From Aporrectodea caliginosa (Eukaryota > Annelida > Clitellata > Crassiclitellata > Lumbricidae), in contig JACEVL010000941.1 in the NCBI GenBank assembly GCA_020284085.1, forward strand, positions 182,501 through 246,500: DNA of 64,000 nt. Direction: 5' to 3'. A program made the translations under genes and the position numbers. Below the pieces are notes generated by a model. The model ran no database searches, was not told where the DNA came from, and worked only from the letters and a program-made list of their open reading frames with translations. Position 1 is the stretch's first letter. Each line of letters opens with the position of its first letter. Below, piece after piece: positions 1 to 11,112 of the stretch.

Positions 1-442
1 CCCTGGTCGGTAGATGGAAACTATACCAGCGACCTTGACGGTCGAGGCCACTCCAGAGACTCATGTCGCTCCTCCCCCGTTAAGACGTATGCTCTGCTGC
101 AGGCGGAGAACGCGTCCCATGATATAGTCCCAGACCGGACCGTACGTCAGCAAGACCTTACTTCCTCAAGGAATGATGACAGCCGAAGATATGACCGTCA
201 AAAACGAACAGTAGGCCTATAATGTCCACAGCAGAAACAGCGAATAAGTTATTGCACGCCGAAAGGTATTGCAACCGAGCAAATAAGGCTGTTAGACAAA
301 GCATTCAGTATATCTAGGTATATCAATACGTATATATATGTATGCTTGCACGCTTCATGTAGGCCTATGCATGTTTTCATTAATGTATCTATGAAAGTAT
401 ATTAACTACCATGTATGCGTGTATGGATATGTAACTATAGGC
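1..442. other. anonymous sequence
   Basis: Mixed-composition DNA without a supported gene. It contains two copies of the TAGGCCTA octamer (212, 360). Nothing else is recognisable. Confidence 0.5.
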
Positions 443-523
443 ATACATTTTATTGATCCCATCCAACAAACAAACTGAAATACAAGCAATTATGTAAAAT
501 GAAGATGTAAGAGAACAACAGGG
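443..523 (-). repeat. retroposon 3'-tail repeat, copy 1
   Basis: About 80 bp that recur at 60442-60538 in the same orientation. Both start ATACATTTTATTG, run through an AACAAACAAAC segment and end at GAACAACAGGG. Read on the minus strand, each ends with an AATAAAATGTAT signal, as the 3' end of a LINE or SINE would. The family is not identified. Confidence 0.55.
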
Positions 524-1098
524 CAAGAAAACCCTAAAAGGACAAGGTCCCCTTAAAGCATAGATTTGTGGATTTTTGTTTCTCGCGTGTTTGCTTTTTG
601 CGCTTATTATTTTCTTAATATCTTCTATCGCTAGAGCTTTAAACAGAAGAAGAAACTGGTGGATTGCGGGGATTACACGTACGTACGTTGTCCAGGGCAA
701 TTTGTCAGGTGTCGTTTCATTCCATATTATGCGTTCGGTGAATTCATTCTCTCGTCCAAACGTTTTTCATTTATTACGGCGCCAATTTCTTGTTTTGTGA
801 GCGACAACAGAAAAGCTGCACTAGACACTGACTATTGGAAAGTTTTTAGAATTTGGTTCAGCAATTCAACTGATCACTATAGGTGTTGATTTAGCATCAA
901 TTTGCTAATCTATTAAACGTGGAAGATTTCGTCTTTGAGTCGGTTAGATCGATGGGCATGCGTTGAAATGCTCTCCTCCGTCATCACGTGTTCGATCAGA
1001 AATTCATATATATGGAAAGATAGGTACTAAATATAAATCAGTGCATAGCATCACTTGGACTAACACTAAGGGAATCAATGGACTTGACAACACGTTTC

Positions 1099-1146
<48 letters not shown>

Positions 1147-2482
1147 ATTTCTTGCTTCTTTCTTTTCCTTTCCCCCCGTTATTTCTCTCTCTTCTTCGTT
1201 CTAAGTTTCTAGCTGAATACCCTTTTGTCTCTTAGTCTGTGTGTTATTGTTTCGTTCTTTCATTCTTATAATTATGTCTTTAACTTCTGAATGACTTAAG
1301 ACTACGAAATATTACTTGCAGGAGTAAAAGCCTAGCCGATCAGTTGAAGGTGCATGAGGTGATCTTTTCAATAATCATTAAACGGAGTTCATCGAAGGGG
1401 AGTGCACCTAGAAGAGAATCTACGAAATTTATGTTTAAAGTCTAGTTATTAGAGAAAAACGACGACGATAACACAGAGAATGTTGAATTAGTCTAACTTC
1501 AGTGAAAATTATGATGACGACGACAACGATGATGTTGAAACTGAATGAGAGAAGCATTCAAGGGTACTTACTGTCAGAATGATGAACTTTTAACTTTGGC
1601 AGATGCTTAGCGCGTTTCATGGTAGAGGGCGTGATGCACTGTTTTTAATACGGTGTTTATAAGTTGACCCATCGCGAGAGCAGTACAGAATATAAGACGC
1701 TATTATAGGGATAAAGTGGTTAAATTTAGACAAGTGTATGCGTAGCCAATAGTAAATGTACCCGGATGTAACCAACGAGGTAACGTATGCTCCATATTAT
1801 ATATATGTATATATATATATATATGTATATATTACATATAGCTGGTTTAGCGTTTACATAAGATCAGTCGTAGCCTACTGTGCGTGTTTGCTGGCGGCTT
1901 ACAACTGGTTTAATATGTTAGAGAAGACGATTGCGGCGACCACAGTAATCCCGATTATGATTAGTAATGACGATTAATTATTATGAGTACGATTACAATT
2001 ACGATGTTCGGAAAAGAGCGATGACAAGACTTCATGTAGACTTAGTCTCAAGGTAAACAATGTAAGATAACCCAATTGTTTACACGCCTCTATAATTATA
2101 GGAACCGACCAGAAGCGTCTTCTCTGCAGAGGTCGAATAATGAATTCTACTCAGGCGATGCACACATGACCACCTGATCAATGCAACGGCATGACGCTCT
2201 TTGACGTCCAGAATTTGCTTAGTATACTCGTTCACTGACCAGAAAGGATGAAAAAGTGGACGACAGGTGGCGAGTGTTACCATGGAGTATTCTGAGTTAG
2301 GGAAGAAAGCGAAGGACCTGCAATAAAAGAAAACAAAACTAAGAAATAGGAAGATATAGAAAATATAACTTTAGGCCTACTCGTTTTTCTACAGCGACCG
2401 TATACATGGCCTCGACCGGTCGCATATTCCCAAATCCCATACATACAACGTCGTACAATTATTTAAAACATATTTTAGCCAT
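524..2482. other. anonymous sequence with (TC)n and (AT)n
   Basis: No gene is supported. A (TC)n run lies at 1103-1142 and an interrupted (AT)n at 1798-1840. The short open frames here show no domain, composition or splice context. Confidence 0.5.
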
Positions 2483-2756
2483 GTTTTCATCGCTCATCCA
2501 ACTTCTACTTCCACTATGACATAATTATACCCATCCCTCATCCAACTTCTACGTCGACTATAAATATTTTGAACGCTCATCCAACTTCTGGTTTTACTGC
2601 AATAATTTAGCATCAATAGGCTACCATGATTTCATCGATCATCCAACTTCTGCTTCTGCTATAAATATGCTGATTCATCTTCTACTGTTACTGCAATAAT
2701 TTAGCATCAATACCATGATTTCATCGCTCATCCAACTTCTGGTTTTACTATAACAT
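2483..2756. repeat. minisatellite with core TCATCCAACTTCT
   Basis: The core TCATCCAACTTCT recurs about five times with diverged spacers (TTTTACTATAA-like, GCAATAATTTAGCATCAATA). The spacing is irregular (35-60 bp). The core resembles the ATCAATCCAGCTTCT units of the array at 14 kb. Confidence 0.7.
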
Positions 2757-3216
2757 ATATTTATGAACTGCTGTACGTATTGGGATTTTGGTATATGCCG
2801 ACCGGTCGACCCTGTTCATCTTTCAGTGCATTGATCGGGTGAAATTCCTCACCATCGCCGTCGTTTGAATTGGTGTCGCGCCCTTTAGGTCCCCGTATAC
2901 GGACCGGGCTGTCCTGAGATTTGAACCTCATAAATGAGCCTCCATCGAGAGGCGAACCGGGATTCGACCCATCGGACGTACCCTAACATAAGCCGCTCAT
3001 GGCTGTCACTTCAGAAACACTTCAGAAACAAAAGCATAGTTAGTCGCTTGATAGATTCTGCGACCATCAAAATATTTTTGTGAGGTCGATGATTCCTATA
3101 TAGTATGACGCCAATAATGGATCGGATAAATGTGATCGTGAGAAAAAGAGATGAAAGAAGAAAAGAGAGCGATGTATTAGGCTATATTCCTGAACGATAC
3201 CCAGTCTTCCTGTTGC
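2757..3216. other. anonymous sequence with possible SINE piece
   Basis: Mostly featureless. On the minus strand between about 2905 and 3005 there are two B-box-like words, GGGTCGAATCCCGG and GGTTCAAATCTC. They could belong to a decayed tRNA-derived SINE, but no clear A box or tail is visible. Confidence 0.35.
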
Positions 3217-3262
3217 TATTGTAATTGTAATTGTAATATATAACTTCTATGGCGCCGGTGTC
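3217..3262 (-). repeat. GGCGC-type retroposon 3' end with (TTACAA)n tail
   Basis: Read on the minus strand this is CGGCGCCATAGAAGTTATA followed by a short (TTACAA)n tail. The same terminus occurs at 40126 and 49798, each followed by AT-rich or simple sequence. I take it as the 3' end of a dispersed SINE or LINE. Confidence 0.5.
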
Positions 3263-3380
3263 TAATGGACAAGGAAAAACTGATGTCGCACCAAAACCAA
3301 ACCGTAATCAGGTCAGAGGATCAAACCGTAAGAAAGGTCTTCGCCAGCGCTGAATCTTAATCTAAAAAATGTCAGCCAGG

Positions 3381-3560
3381 CATGGGCGCATTTGGGGGGG
3401 GTTACGGGTTCAAACCCCCGAAATAAGTTTCCGAGAACATTTTTATATGCTTTTACATGTGAAATACCAAAAGAACCTTAATTTTTGGAACCATCTCCAA
3501 TGGAACCCCCCCCCCAAATCTTGAAACCTACTCAGAATTTTTTTCCTGGCTACGCCCATA
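3381..3560. mobile_element. 180-bp hAT-type MITE, copy 1
   Basis: A non-coding element bounded by CATGGGCGCA and TACGCCCATA, flanked by the near-identical 8-mers CAGCCAGG (3373-3380) and CAGCAAGG (3561-3568). Its interior matches the 179-bp element at 41086-41264 throughout: GGGGGG run, TTCAAACCCCCGAAATAAG, GCTTTTACATG, CCCCCCAAATCTT. The 8-bp duplication and short inverted ends suit the hAT superfamily. It has no coding capacity, so a source element elsewhere must have mobilised it. Confidence 0.8.
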
Positions 3561-3884
3561 CAGCAAGGTATACGCTATGGTCAGGTCCAGTTCCAAATCT
3601 AGATTCAAAGGAAGAGCAGGTAGATAGATGGTTACGGCGGAAGTATTTCAATGTCGACTGCGCCGTTAACTAACTGCCAATCAGCACCATTTCAGGCACA
3701 TAGGCTAGTGATTTTAAGACGGAAAACGACAACACCAAAATGGTTCATATCCATTTCGATAATGTATTTGGCTCCATCTCACTCACTGATAATTACGAAC
3801 ACGTCGCAACCTGTACGTGCTACATGCGACATACTGTGCGCATTCTGACCGTACGCATTTCTGATAACACGAGACCATAATAGG

Positions 3885-3974
3885 GCCTACTTGTACGAGC
3901 TTGGATGGCTGAATGTAACCTGGAACAATAAATATTATACCAGCCATGAGCCATCCATTCTCGTACAAGTAGGC
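3885..3974. other. inverted repeat / hairpin, 26-bp arms
   Basis: Arms 3885-3910 and 3949-3974 are complementary at 24 of 26 positions and are separated by 38 nt. Partial pairing continues just outside (CATAATAGGGCCT against CATAGTAGCCT). The size would suit a small foldback element or a pre-miRNA-like hairpin. No further evidence is visible. Confidence 0.6.
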
Positions 3975-4719
3975 TACTATGCGATCTTTACTTCCGTATA
4001 CAGTCCGACCAAGCTCGGCGTGTTGTCCTCACTCTTCATTGGTCATTGTACCCTGCGTTCTGCAGAGCGTATACCAACCTCGTTGTTTGATGGCTTGTTT
4101 GAGAGATTTGAATTTCGAGACAGCACGTTCCGTACACAGGGACCTTAACTGGCGTGTCGCTCATTCAAACGGGTACCCGTGGTGAAGGCTCTCTCCAGAT
4201 AAATTCATTAAAAAAAGAAACTGCCTGCCAAGGCCATACTGTCATAGAAACGTGTAGGCCTACATTTTATTTTATATTTATTGTCATTTGCTCTCATACG
4301 TCTATAAGTTATAACTAGTTGGGCTTCTCTTGTCTCGAAACTTCCGGATAGAACAGTCTCCATCCAACTGACATTCGTGAAGTTCCGATTAAGCCGGATA
4401 GAAATAGATTCTGTAGAGCGGCCAGCACACGTGACTTTCCGATTGACTGATAGCCAAGTATAGAGCGATCCTCCAAAAGCTTTATGAGTCGCTATACAAA
4501 ATAATGTTATGCTGCATTTACAAATTAATTTACATAGGCAGCAAATGTGAAACGCACATAATGGATGCACACCGAGACGTAATATTCGCACCCAGACGTC
4601 TTGGACTGAAGGATACCGAACCCTTACTTTCCTACCCAGAACAAACAATTCCCAGTATTTCTTGCTCCGAGGAACGACCATACAGATTCATAGCAATTAC
4701 CCAGTATCATCACCTTCAA
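3975..4719. other. anonymous sequence
   Basis: No supported gene. A 157-codon minus-strand open frame at 4208-4681 shows no domain, repeat or splice context and is treated as chance. Confidence 0.45.
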
Positions 4720-4987
4720 TATTATTATTATTGCTATTATTATTTTTACTACTGCTAATGCTACTGTTACGGCTACTGCTACTGCTGCTGCTGCTGCTGC
4801 TGCTGCTACTACTACTACTACCACTACCACTACCACTACCACTACCACTACCACTACCACTACCACTACCACTACCACTACCACTACCACTACCACTACC
4901 ACTACCACTACCACCACTACCACTACCACCACCACCACCACCACCACCACCACCACCACCACCACCACCACCACACCACCACCACCA

Positions 4988-5050
<63 letters not shown>

Positions 5051-5061
5051 TTACTATTATT
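4720..5061. repeat. compound microsatellite (TAT)n/(CTG)n/(CCACTA)n/(CCA)n/(CTA)n
   Basis: Blocks of related triplet and hexamer repeats run without interruption for about 340 bp. The poly-Val, poly-Ser or Leu/Pro frames across it are translation artefacts. Confidence 0.95.
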
Positions 5062-6092
5062 CAAGAAATATAAACAGCACCGTTATAATTATAAGGGGAA
5101 TGACGCGGTAATTGTTACCACACCATATTCTAGATCAAAGTAACGCTCCCACTACACACCGTTACACGTATTTTTACACATCATACTCATACATATACGC
5201 AAACACTCGTGGCTGCTGTTACACTTTTGCACACATAATATAATATTTAATTATATATATATACACATATTATGCATACATATACGTAAGCATGTACACA
5301 TTCATAATATAGACCTACAAGTGCATATACCAATACGTGCACGGTAACAGATATGCGTACAAAGTGTCCGAAGCATAGAACGGAACATAGAATAAACAGA
5401 CACGGACGGCATTCGCTGAAACAGTAAACGTCGGTTCCTCTCAACACGTGTAAATATTCTTCGATGGTGAACGACACACGTGACGTCTGCTGCTGCAGCA
5501 GTCGCCATGGGTACTTGCTTTATGACGGCTCTATCCCTGTGGCGGTAATATACCAGAAGGATGGAGGTAGGCTATGGAAGGAATGAAAGATGGAAGTCTG
5601 GATGGAATGAATGGTGCCTGGAAGGAGCGAGGAATGGAATAAGGGATAAAGGAAGCAACGGGTGGAAGGAGGAGAAGGGTTGCGAACAAATATAGGAAGC
5701 CGTAAATGGTGGAGGTGGTGGTTGTGGAGGTGGTGGAGCTGGTGGTGGTGGTTGGATATGGCTTTGGCATCAAACGAGTCATCTGAGGAAAATTCATCGG
5801 GCAGATATAAGCGTCGAACCTTTAACGCTGGGTCTGGTGAGGCCGTTATTCAAAGCGTCATAAAGACGTCATATAACGACGTCTATGACGTCTCATATGA
5901 ATCAGCGTCGTCTCCGTTTTACCATCGGCTACAAACGCAGAGGCTGCGAGATGAAGCAACGTGGAATCATCTGTTAAGCAGATGCAACACAGGGCGATGG
6001 ATGATGATGACGACAATGAAAATTATGATAACGACGACGATGACTATGATGATAGTAGTGGCAAGGCTGACGATTACAAGACAAAAGATACA

Positions 6093-6096
<4 letters not shown>
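5062..6096. other. anonymous sequence with (TGG)n and an unrecognised open frame
   Basis: GGTGGT-rich sequence at 5705-5752 is followed by an open plus-strand frame (about 5757-6000) of mixed composition. It ends in GAT/ATG-rich sequence and then (AT)n. I recognise no family and see no splice sites that would make it an exon. Confidence 0.35.
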
Positions 6097-6149
<53 letters not shown>

Positions 6150-6153
6150 TATA
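6097..6153. repeat. (TA)n microsatellite
   Basis: Nearly uninterrupted TA dinucleotides directly beside a hAT-type element. Confidence 0.95.
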
Positions 6154-6161
6154 GTGTAGAT

Positions 6162-6573
6162 TAGAGATGGGCCGAATCTTTATCCGCAAATCGGTTTTCG
6201 CCTAATTTTGCCGTATAGACCGATTAATCGGCGCTTCTCTGCGCCACCGATACAAATAGCCCTACAAAGAAGTAATTTTTTGACCAAACACAATATCTTT
6301 TTTTCATTGATACAAAAATAGTAACCTGTTTCGGTGACCTCCTGCAGTAATCTTTATAATTGAAAATCGGTGTAAAATAATGAAATAATTTGTCGACGCA
6401 TCAGCAAAAAAGGCGGACACATAAAATTGTGAAAATTACAAAATTCGAACTTTAGAACCAAAGAAAACTGGATATTGCCGATGGAAGTCGGATGGAATGC
6501 GGAATCAGCAAAAAAGCAGGATAAATATCCGGAACCGGAAATCGGGAAAATACTGCCAATCGGTTCATCCCTA
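6162..6573. mobile_element. 412-bp non-autonomous hAT element
   Basis: The ends are TAGAGATGGGCCGA (left) and, on the other strand, TAGGGATGAACCGA (right). The element sits between perfect 8-bp duplications GTGTAGAT (6154-6161, 6574-6581). The TAGGGATG-type terminus and the 8-bp duplication are hAT characters. The interior has AATCGG and CCGGAA motifs but no open frame, so it is a MITE. It inserted next to a TA repeat. Confidence 0.8.
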
Positions 6574-7203
6574 GTGTAGATATATATGTACAGTGTATGT
6601 ACATTGTACATGTATGTATGTATGTGGTATGTAGCTTATGTATGAATGTACGAATGCTGGTTATTGTACGTACAGTAAGCGTATGTAGCAACTATGGCAA
6701 GGCACTAACTATCCATTTAGGTAAGGGGTACACGATGGTCTAGTAGAGTGTCTTGTTGGTTCATAAATTCAATGTTGCCTAGTGCTTTTCAGAGAATCGT
6801 TCTTTATTGCCCATTAAGTCCACGACTCTTTAAACACTGGCCAACAAATCTCACCCGTTGTCGACCGGACATGGGCCACGGCGTTTATCGCTTCTCACCA
6901 TCTGCTCTGGAACAGGTCATTCGGAATGTCTTCTTACTTACTGAATCAGGATCAACACTTGCTCCTGTTCACGTGATCTTCTTACTTATTAAAAGCACTT
7001 TCAGGCTCCTCAGGTTCCAGCGAGTTTCTTTGCTTTAATAAATGAAGACACGCCCTTGGAAAGAGAACAAAGGAAGGGATGGACAGCAAGGAGACAGCAG
7101 CGTTTGTGCGAATTGAAAAGCCTTCTTACTTACTAAATCAAGACCACCACAAACACACAGTATGGACATCTAGATAGATAGGATAGAATAGAAAAGAATA
7201 GAA
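6574..7203. other. anonymous sequence
   Basis: Short (TATG)n at about 6595-6635, otherwise no recognisable feature. Confidence 0.5.
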
Positions 7204-7205
7204 TA

Positions 7206-7283
<78 letters not shown>

Positions 7284-7359
7284 GGACGGACAGATGGATG
7301 GACGGACGTACGGATGGATGGATGGATGAAAAGATAGACAGATGGATAGATAGATGGAC

Positions 7360-7406
<47 letters not shown>

Positions 7407-7605
7407 TAGATAGACGGATGCACGGACGGACGGTTGGATGGATGGATGGATGGATGGATGGATGGATGGATGGATGGATGGATGGATGGATGGATGGATG
7501 GATGGATGGATGGATGGATGGATGGATGGATGGATGGATGGATGGACGGACGGATGGATGGATGGATGGATGGATGGAAAGATAGACAGATAGATACATA
7601 GATTA
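7204..7605. repeat. tetranucleotide field (GATA)/(GACA)/(GGAT)
   Basis: Consecutive blocks of TAGA, CAGA and GGAT units over 400 bp. The His-Pro-Ser-Ile and Met-Asp-Gly-Trp frames are artefacts of the repeat. Confidence 0.95.
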
Positions 7606-7749
7606 ACAGACGGACAGACACTTAAATAACTGTGTTAATTAGCATACAGCATTCTGGTAGGTTCTTAAAATGCGCGATATGTGTTTGATACGTAATGAAA
7701 TGAAATGAAATACGCATAACTGTACAACAATTTCATGCACCACAAAACA

Positions 7750-7891
7750 CTCCTCCTCCTCCTCCTCCTCCTCCTCCTCCTACTCCTCCTCCTCCTCCTC
7801 CACCTCCACCTCCTCAACCTCCTCAACCACCTCCTCCTCCTCCTGCTCCTCCTGCTCCTCCTCCTCCTCCTCCTCCTCATCATCATCATCA
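7750..7891. repeat. (TCC)n microsatellite
   Basis: A triplet pyrimidine run with a few CCA and CAT interruptions, ending in (CAT)n. Confidence 0.95.
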
Positions 7892-9644
7892 ATGGCGTGC
7901 CACTCCACAGCGCGTCCCGTTTCCGCCACTCATCCCGGTCTTGAGCTCGTCCCCAGGATGTGCATGACATTGTGAGCCCGATGCTCAGAGCGTGAAGATC
8001 CCCCTACCGTCCGAATCTATGTGTACCCTGGTCGTCTGACTGGTCTCTTCCAGCTCCTTATGGGACCTCAAATCAACGTACACGATTGCAAAGTGACAAG
8101 GGAAAGCAGCCGTACACAGCCGAAAAGACCAGATAACAGAACCACCCTGTATACTTCCTTTTCTCTGCCATGCACGCACAACGATTTTCTGGAGTTATTC
8201 ACAATACACGCAGTATTTAACAAGAGGAAGACTTATTATTCTACATGAAACTGCACGTGACCAGGGATTGATACACTGTCTGGCGATATGAAAGATGAAA
8301 AACGTGGTGGTACTAAGTGGTGGTACTAAGTGGTGGCTGTGATGATAGTACGGCTGGGGTGTTGAATCAGGATGGCTTAATTGGGTGAAAGACGAGACCG
8401 AGTGTGGCATATGGATCGCAATCGAAAAATTCAGATGAAATATTGACAGTGACAGAGGCCGAGCGACGAGGCTGGAACTGGGATGATCGCGTCGAGCGAA
8501 GTGGTTCCATGGCAAACAGAAGACGAGTGGGTTCTGAGCACTTCAGAACGAAGAGCGCAATAAACGGCCAGTATTTATATAGGTCCGAGGGATGAGGAGA
8601 GGGATGGACGGTAAAACGACGGAGTGGGAGCAAATGGACACTGGACAGGGTAGACACTGAGGCGGTTTCCTCGAGAACAAAGTGTGTAGGCTATCTGGAA
8701 AGCTGGAAGAAGCGCTCGAAAGAAAAAGGAACGTCAAACTGAAACCTCTCAAAACTTAAGTCTCAACTCTTAAAGAATTCCGACCCTGACTCATCTGATC
8801 CTTCGCCTTCCAATCTTTCTCGACCTAAACTAAACCCGCCTTAGCAGCTTCTCTCCCTCCTGTATGGTCTCTCTAGCTACCGACATGCTAATAAATAGGT
8901 TATAATAATTATTTAAAGAACGTCAATCGATTTTATAAATACCAAATAATTATAAAAATCCGTTTGATAAACAAACACTCTTCTTAAAATATTTACTGTC
9001 TGCTGACGTTAATTGGAGACGTATTTCAGAAGCATTTTCTGAAGAATCAATGGACAGCTTATTTAGGCTATACAGTATTGCAATCTTAGAGCTTAACCTA
9101 AAAGAAAAGAGTCTGCATTATGGACCAAGTTAACACGCATCGACGAATTTAGTTACTATGGACAGAGGTCTAACCTTGGTCTAGAAAGTGCACTTGGGGT
9201 TTAAAATTTTATAGCCTAATACACTGACATTAGGCCTATTGATATTCATTATCATTAACTTAATTATTGTAGTTGTTGTTCGTCGTTATTATTATTATTA
9301 TTAAAACTATTATTTTTATTTGGGAAAGAATATTAATAATGATGATGATAATCATGATATCAGCCATAATTTATTAGGGGTGCGTAATGTCCAGTTGTTA
9401 GCTTGTTGCATGGTCATACAAACGTCAGGTATTCAAATCCTCGGACAAGAAACTGCTCTTCTTTTTCTTACTCTTTCAGATTATACCATAATATCTACGT
9501 CGTATAATTATGCTGTAAGGCTGATGGAGAGAATGAGCCAACCTTCACAACTGCAATTTTATGATCAACATTGACACTTGCTTGTTCTTCGTTTCGTAGT
9601 AGTTTCTCGTCTACTATGCGGATCGCCAATCCGAATGCGACTTA
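7892..9644. other. anonymous sequence
   Basis: No gene supported. Around 8770-8850, words such as CTAAACTAAACCCGCCTTAGCAGC resemble the downstream part of the L2-type LINE remnant at 54.2 kb. This stretch may therefore hold a small LINE tail. Confidence 0.4.
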
Positions 9645-10103
9645 GGGGCCGTCCATAAAGTACGTCACACTCCAGGGGGGAGGGGGTTTAAGAAAGTGTG
9701 ACAGTTTGTGACAGGGGAGGGGGGTCAGGCCATGTGTGACGTCACACATTTATTTATTTTTTATTTTATTTATAATTTATTTTTAATTTTTTTAGTAGAA
9801 TTTCATAGCTTTAAAAATAATTTTCAAAATTTTTCTGAAACATTTTAATTAGTTTTATGTCAAAATAGCATGAAATGCATATCTCCTGAATGTGTTTTTC
9901 ACGATTCCTCGCTAGGAGCTCTAGTAATAATGCTGTTGCGAAGCCTTGTTTATGTATTAGCCTTGCTTTCGGAAGTACTATTATTATTTCTATGTTGAAA
10001 GTGTGACGTACTTTAGGGGGGGTCCGAGTTTTGTGACAGTTTGTGACAGGGGGAGGGGGTAAAAATGGTCAAAAATAGCGTGACGTACTTTATGGACGGC
10101 CCC
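9645..10103. mobile_element. 459-bp Harbinger-like MITE
   Basis: Perfect terminal inverted repeats start GGGGCCGTCCATAAAGTACG and extend to GTCAC. The element is flanked by TTA on both sides (9642-9644, 10104-10106). A 3-bp TWA duplication is typical of PIF/Harbinger, so I favour that superfamily. Inside each end is a direct copy of GTGACAGTTTGTGACAGG followed by a G-rich run, and a partial second copy of the end motif (GTGACGTACTTTA) lies near 10002. The AT-rich centre has no open frame. Confidence 0.75.
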
Positions 10104-11112
10104 TTATAGAGATTCCAATTTGTTAAAAATCTAATATGCCTGAAGTTGACTTCCGTATGATTTGGGGTTTAGAGGTCGCCTGCACTACGAAACCAAATTC
10201 GATATAGGCCTACTGCAAACTCTGCAGGTAATGAATGACAACTCGATAGTTTGATGATGTAAGCGATGTTAAGGGAGGGATCATATCAACTATGACTGCG
10301 CGTGTCAAGTGTGGAGGACTCTCTGTTGCACTTTGGAACAACGCTTGTGCGTTAGCCTACATTCTGAGACACTAGGAGCGCGAGTGTCAATTCAGGGTCC
10401 TGCCACGTCTTCCATAACCTGCCAGTCGGTCGGTCTCTCCGATAACCTGTGTGGGAGAAAGGCCGACTGTCTGAATCCCTGTAATTTCGTAGACCTAGCA
10501 GACCGAAGTGATGGCATTGCTTGCCTCAGTCCAAACATTACTCCTATGACTATGGATATGGCTTTAACTAAACCACGGCCATGCCAGGTCCGTCCTGGCA
10601 GCCTACCCTAACACGTCTGGTTTTGAGCAGCGATGTCATATCACCAAGAGGGGCGGAAGGGGGGGAGAACCGCACTCGGAGTAATGGCTAAATTCGCCAC
10701 TGAATATAACTTAATGTCACTTAATGTTAACTTCAACTCACGCCAACTGCAAGATCGTATAATCGTCCATACACAGTTAGAGACACATAAAAATAAGGCT
10801 TACATCACTAGAAGAAAGAACAGCACTAACATTCTTCTAGACATCCTTTAATTATTCAGCAACAACACATTTTCATCAGAAGCCATTTTTAATGACGTAA
10901 TCGGAAAAATTCAAAACCAGTCAAATCTGCGACAGATGTAATAAAAAAAACTCAACCTTAAAACTTTGGAAACACAAACAAGCAAAACAAACATCAACAT
11001 AAATGCCCATTATTGTTGAGCATGAGACTACCGCCACATGACGGTAACCATCTAGAGATTTTCGAAGACGTAGTTGCTGTAGAATTAGCAAACTGAAACT
11101 AAGAACTTTTAA
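10104..11112. other. anonymous sequence, 3' flank of the zinc-finger gene
   Basis: No gene supported. The 100-codon frame at 10309-10611 is Cys-rich but shows no domain. On the minus strand, ATTAAA lies immediately after the zinc-finger stop (about 11107-11112) and again near 10850. These are possible weak poly(A) signals for that gene. Confidence 0.4.

Noticed and set aside
4624..5111. Overlapping 146- and 149-codon frames on both strands
   Set aside because: They are translations of the compound triplet repeat (poly-Val, Leu/Pro).
7133..7621. 162-codon and 153-codon frames
   Set aside because: Pure translation of GATA/GACA/GGAT tetramers, open in all frames.
10309..10611. 100-codon Cys-containing frame
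   Set aside because: No signal peptide, regular Cys pattern or known domain; length is within chance expectation.
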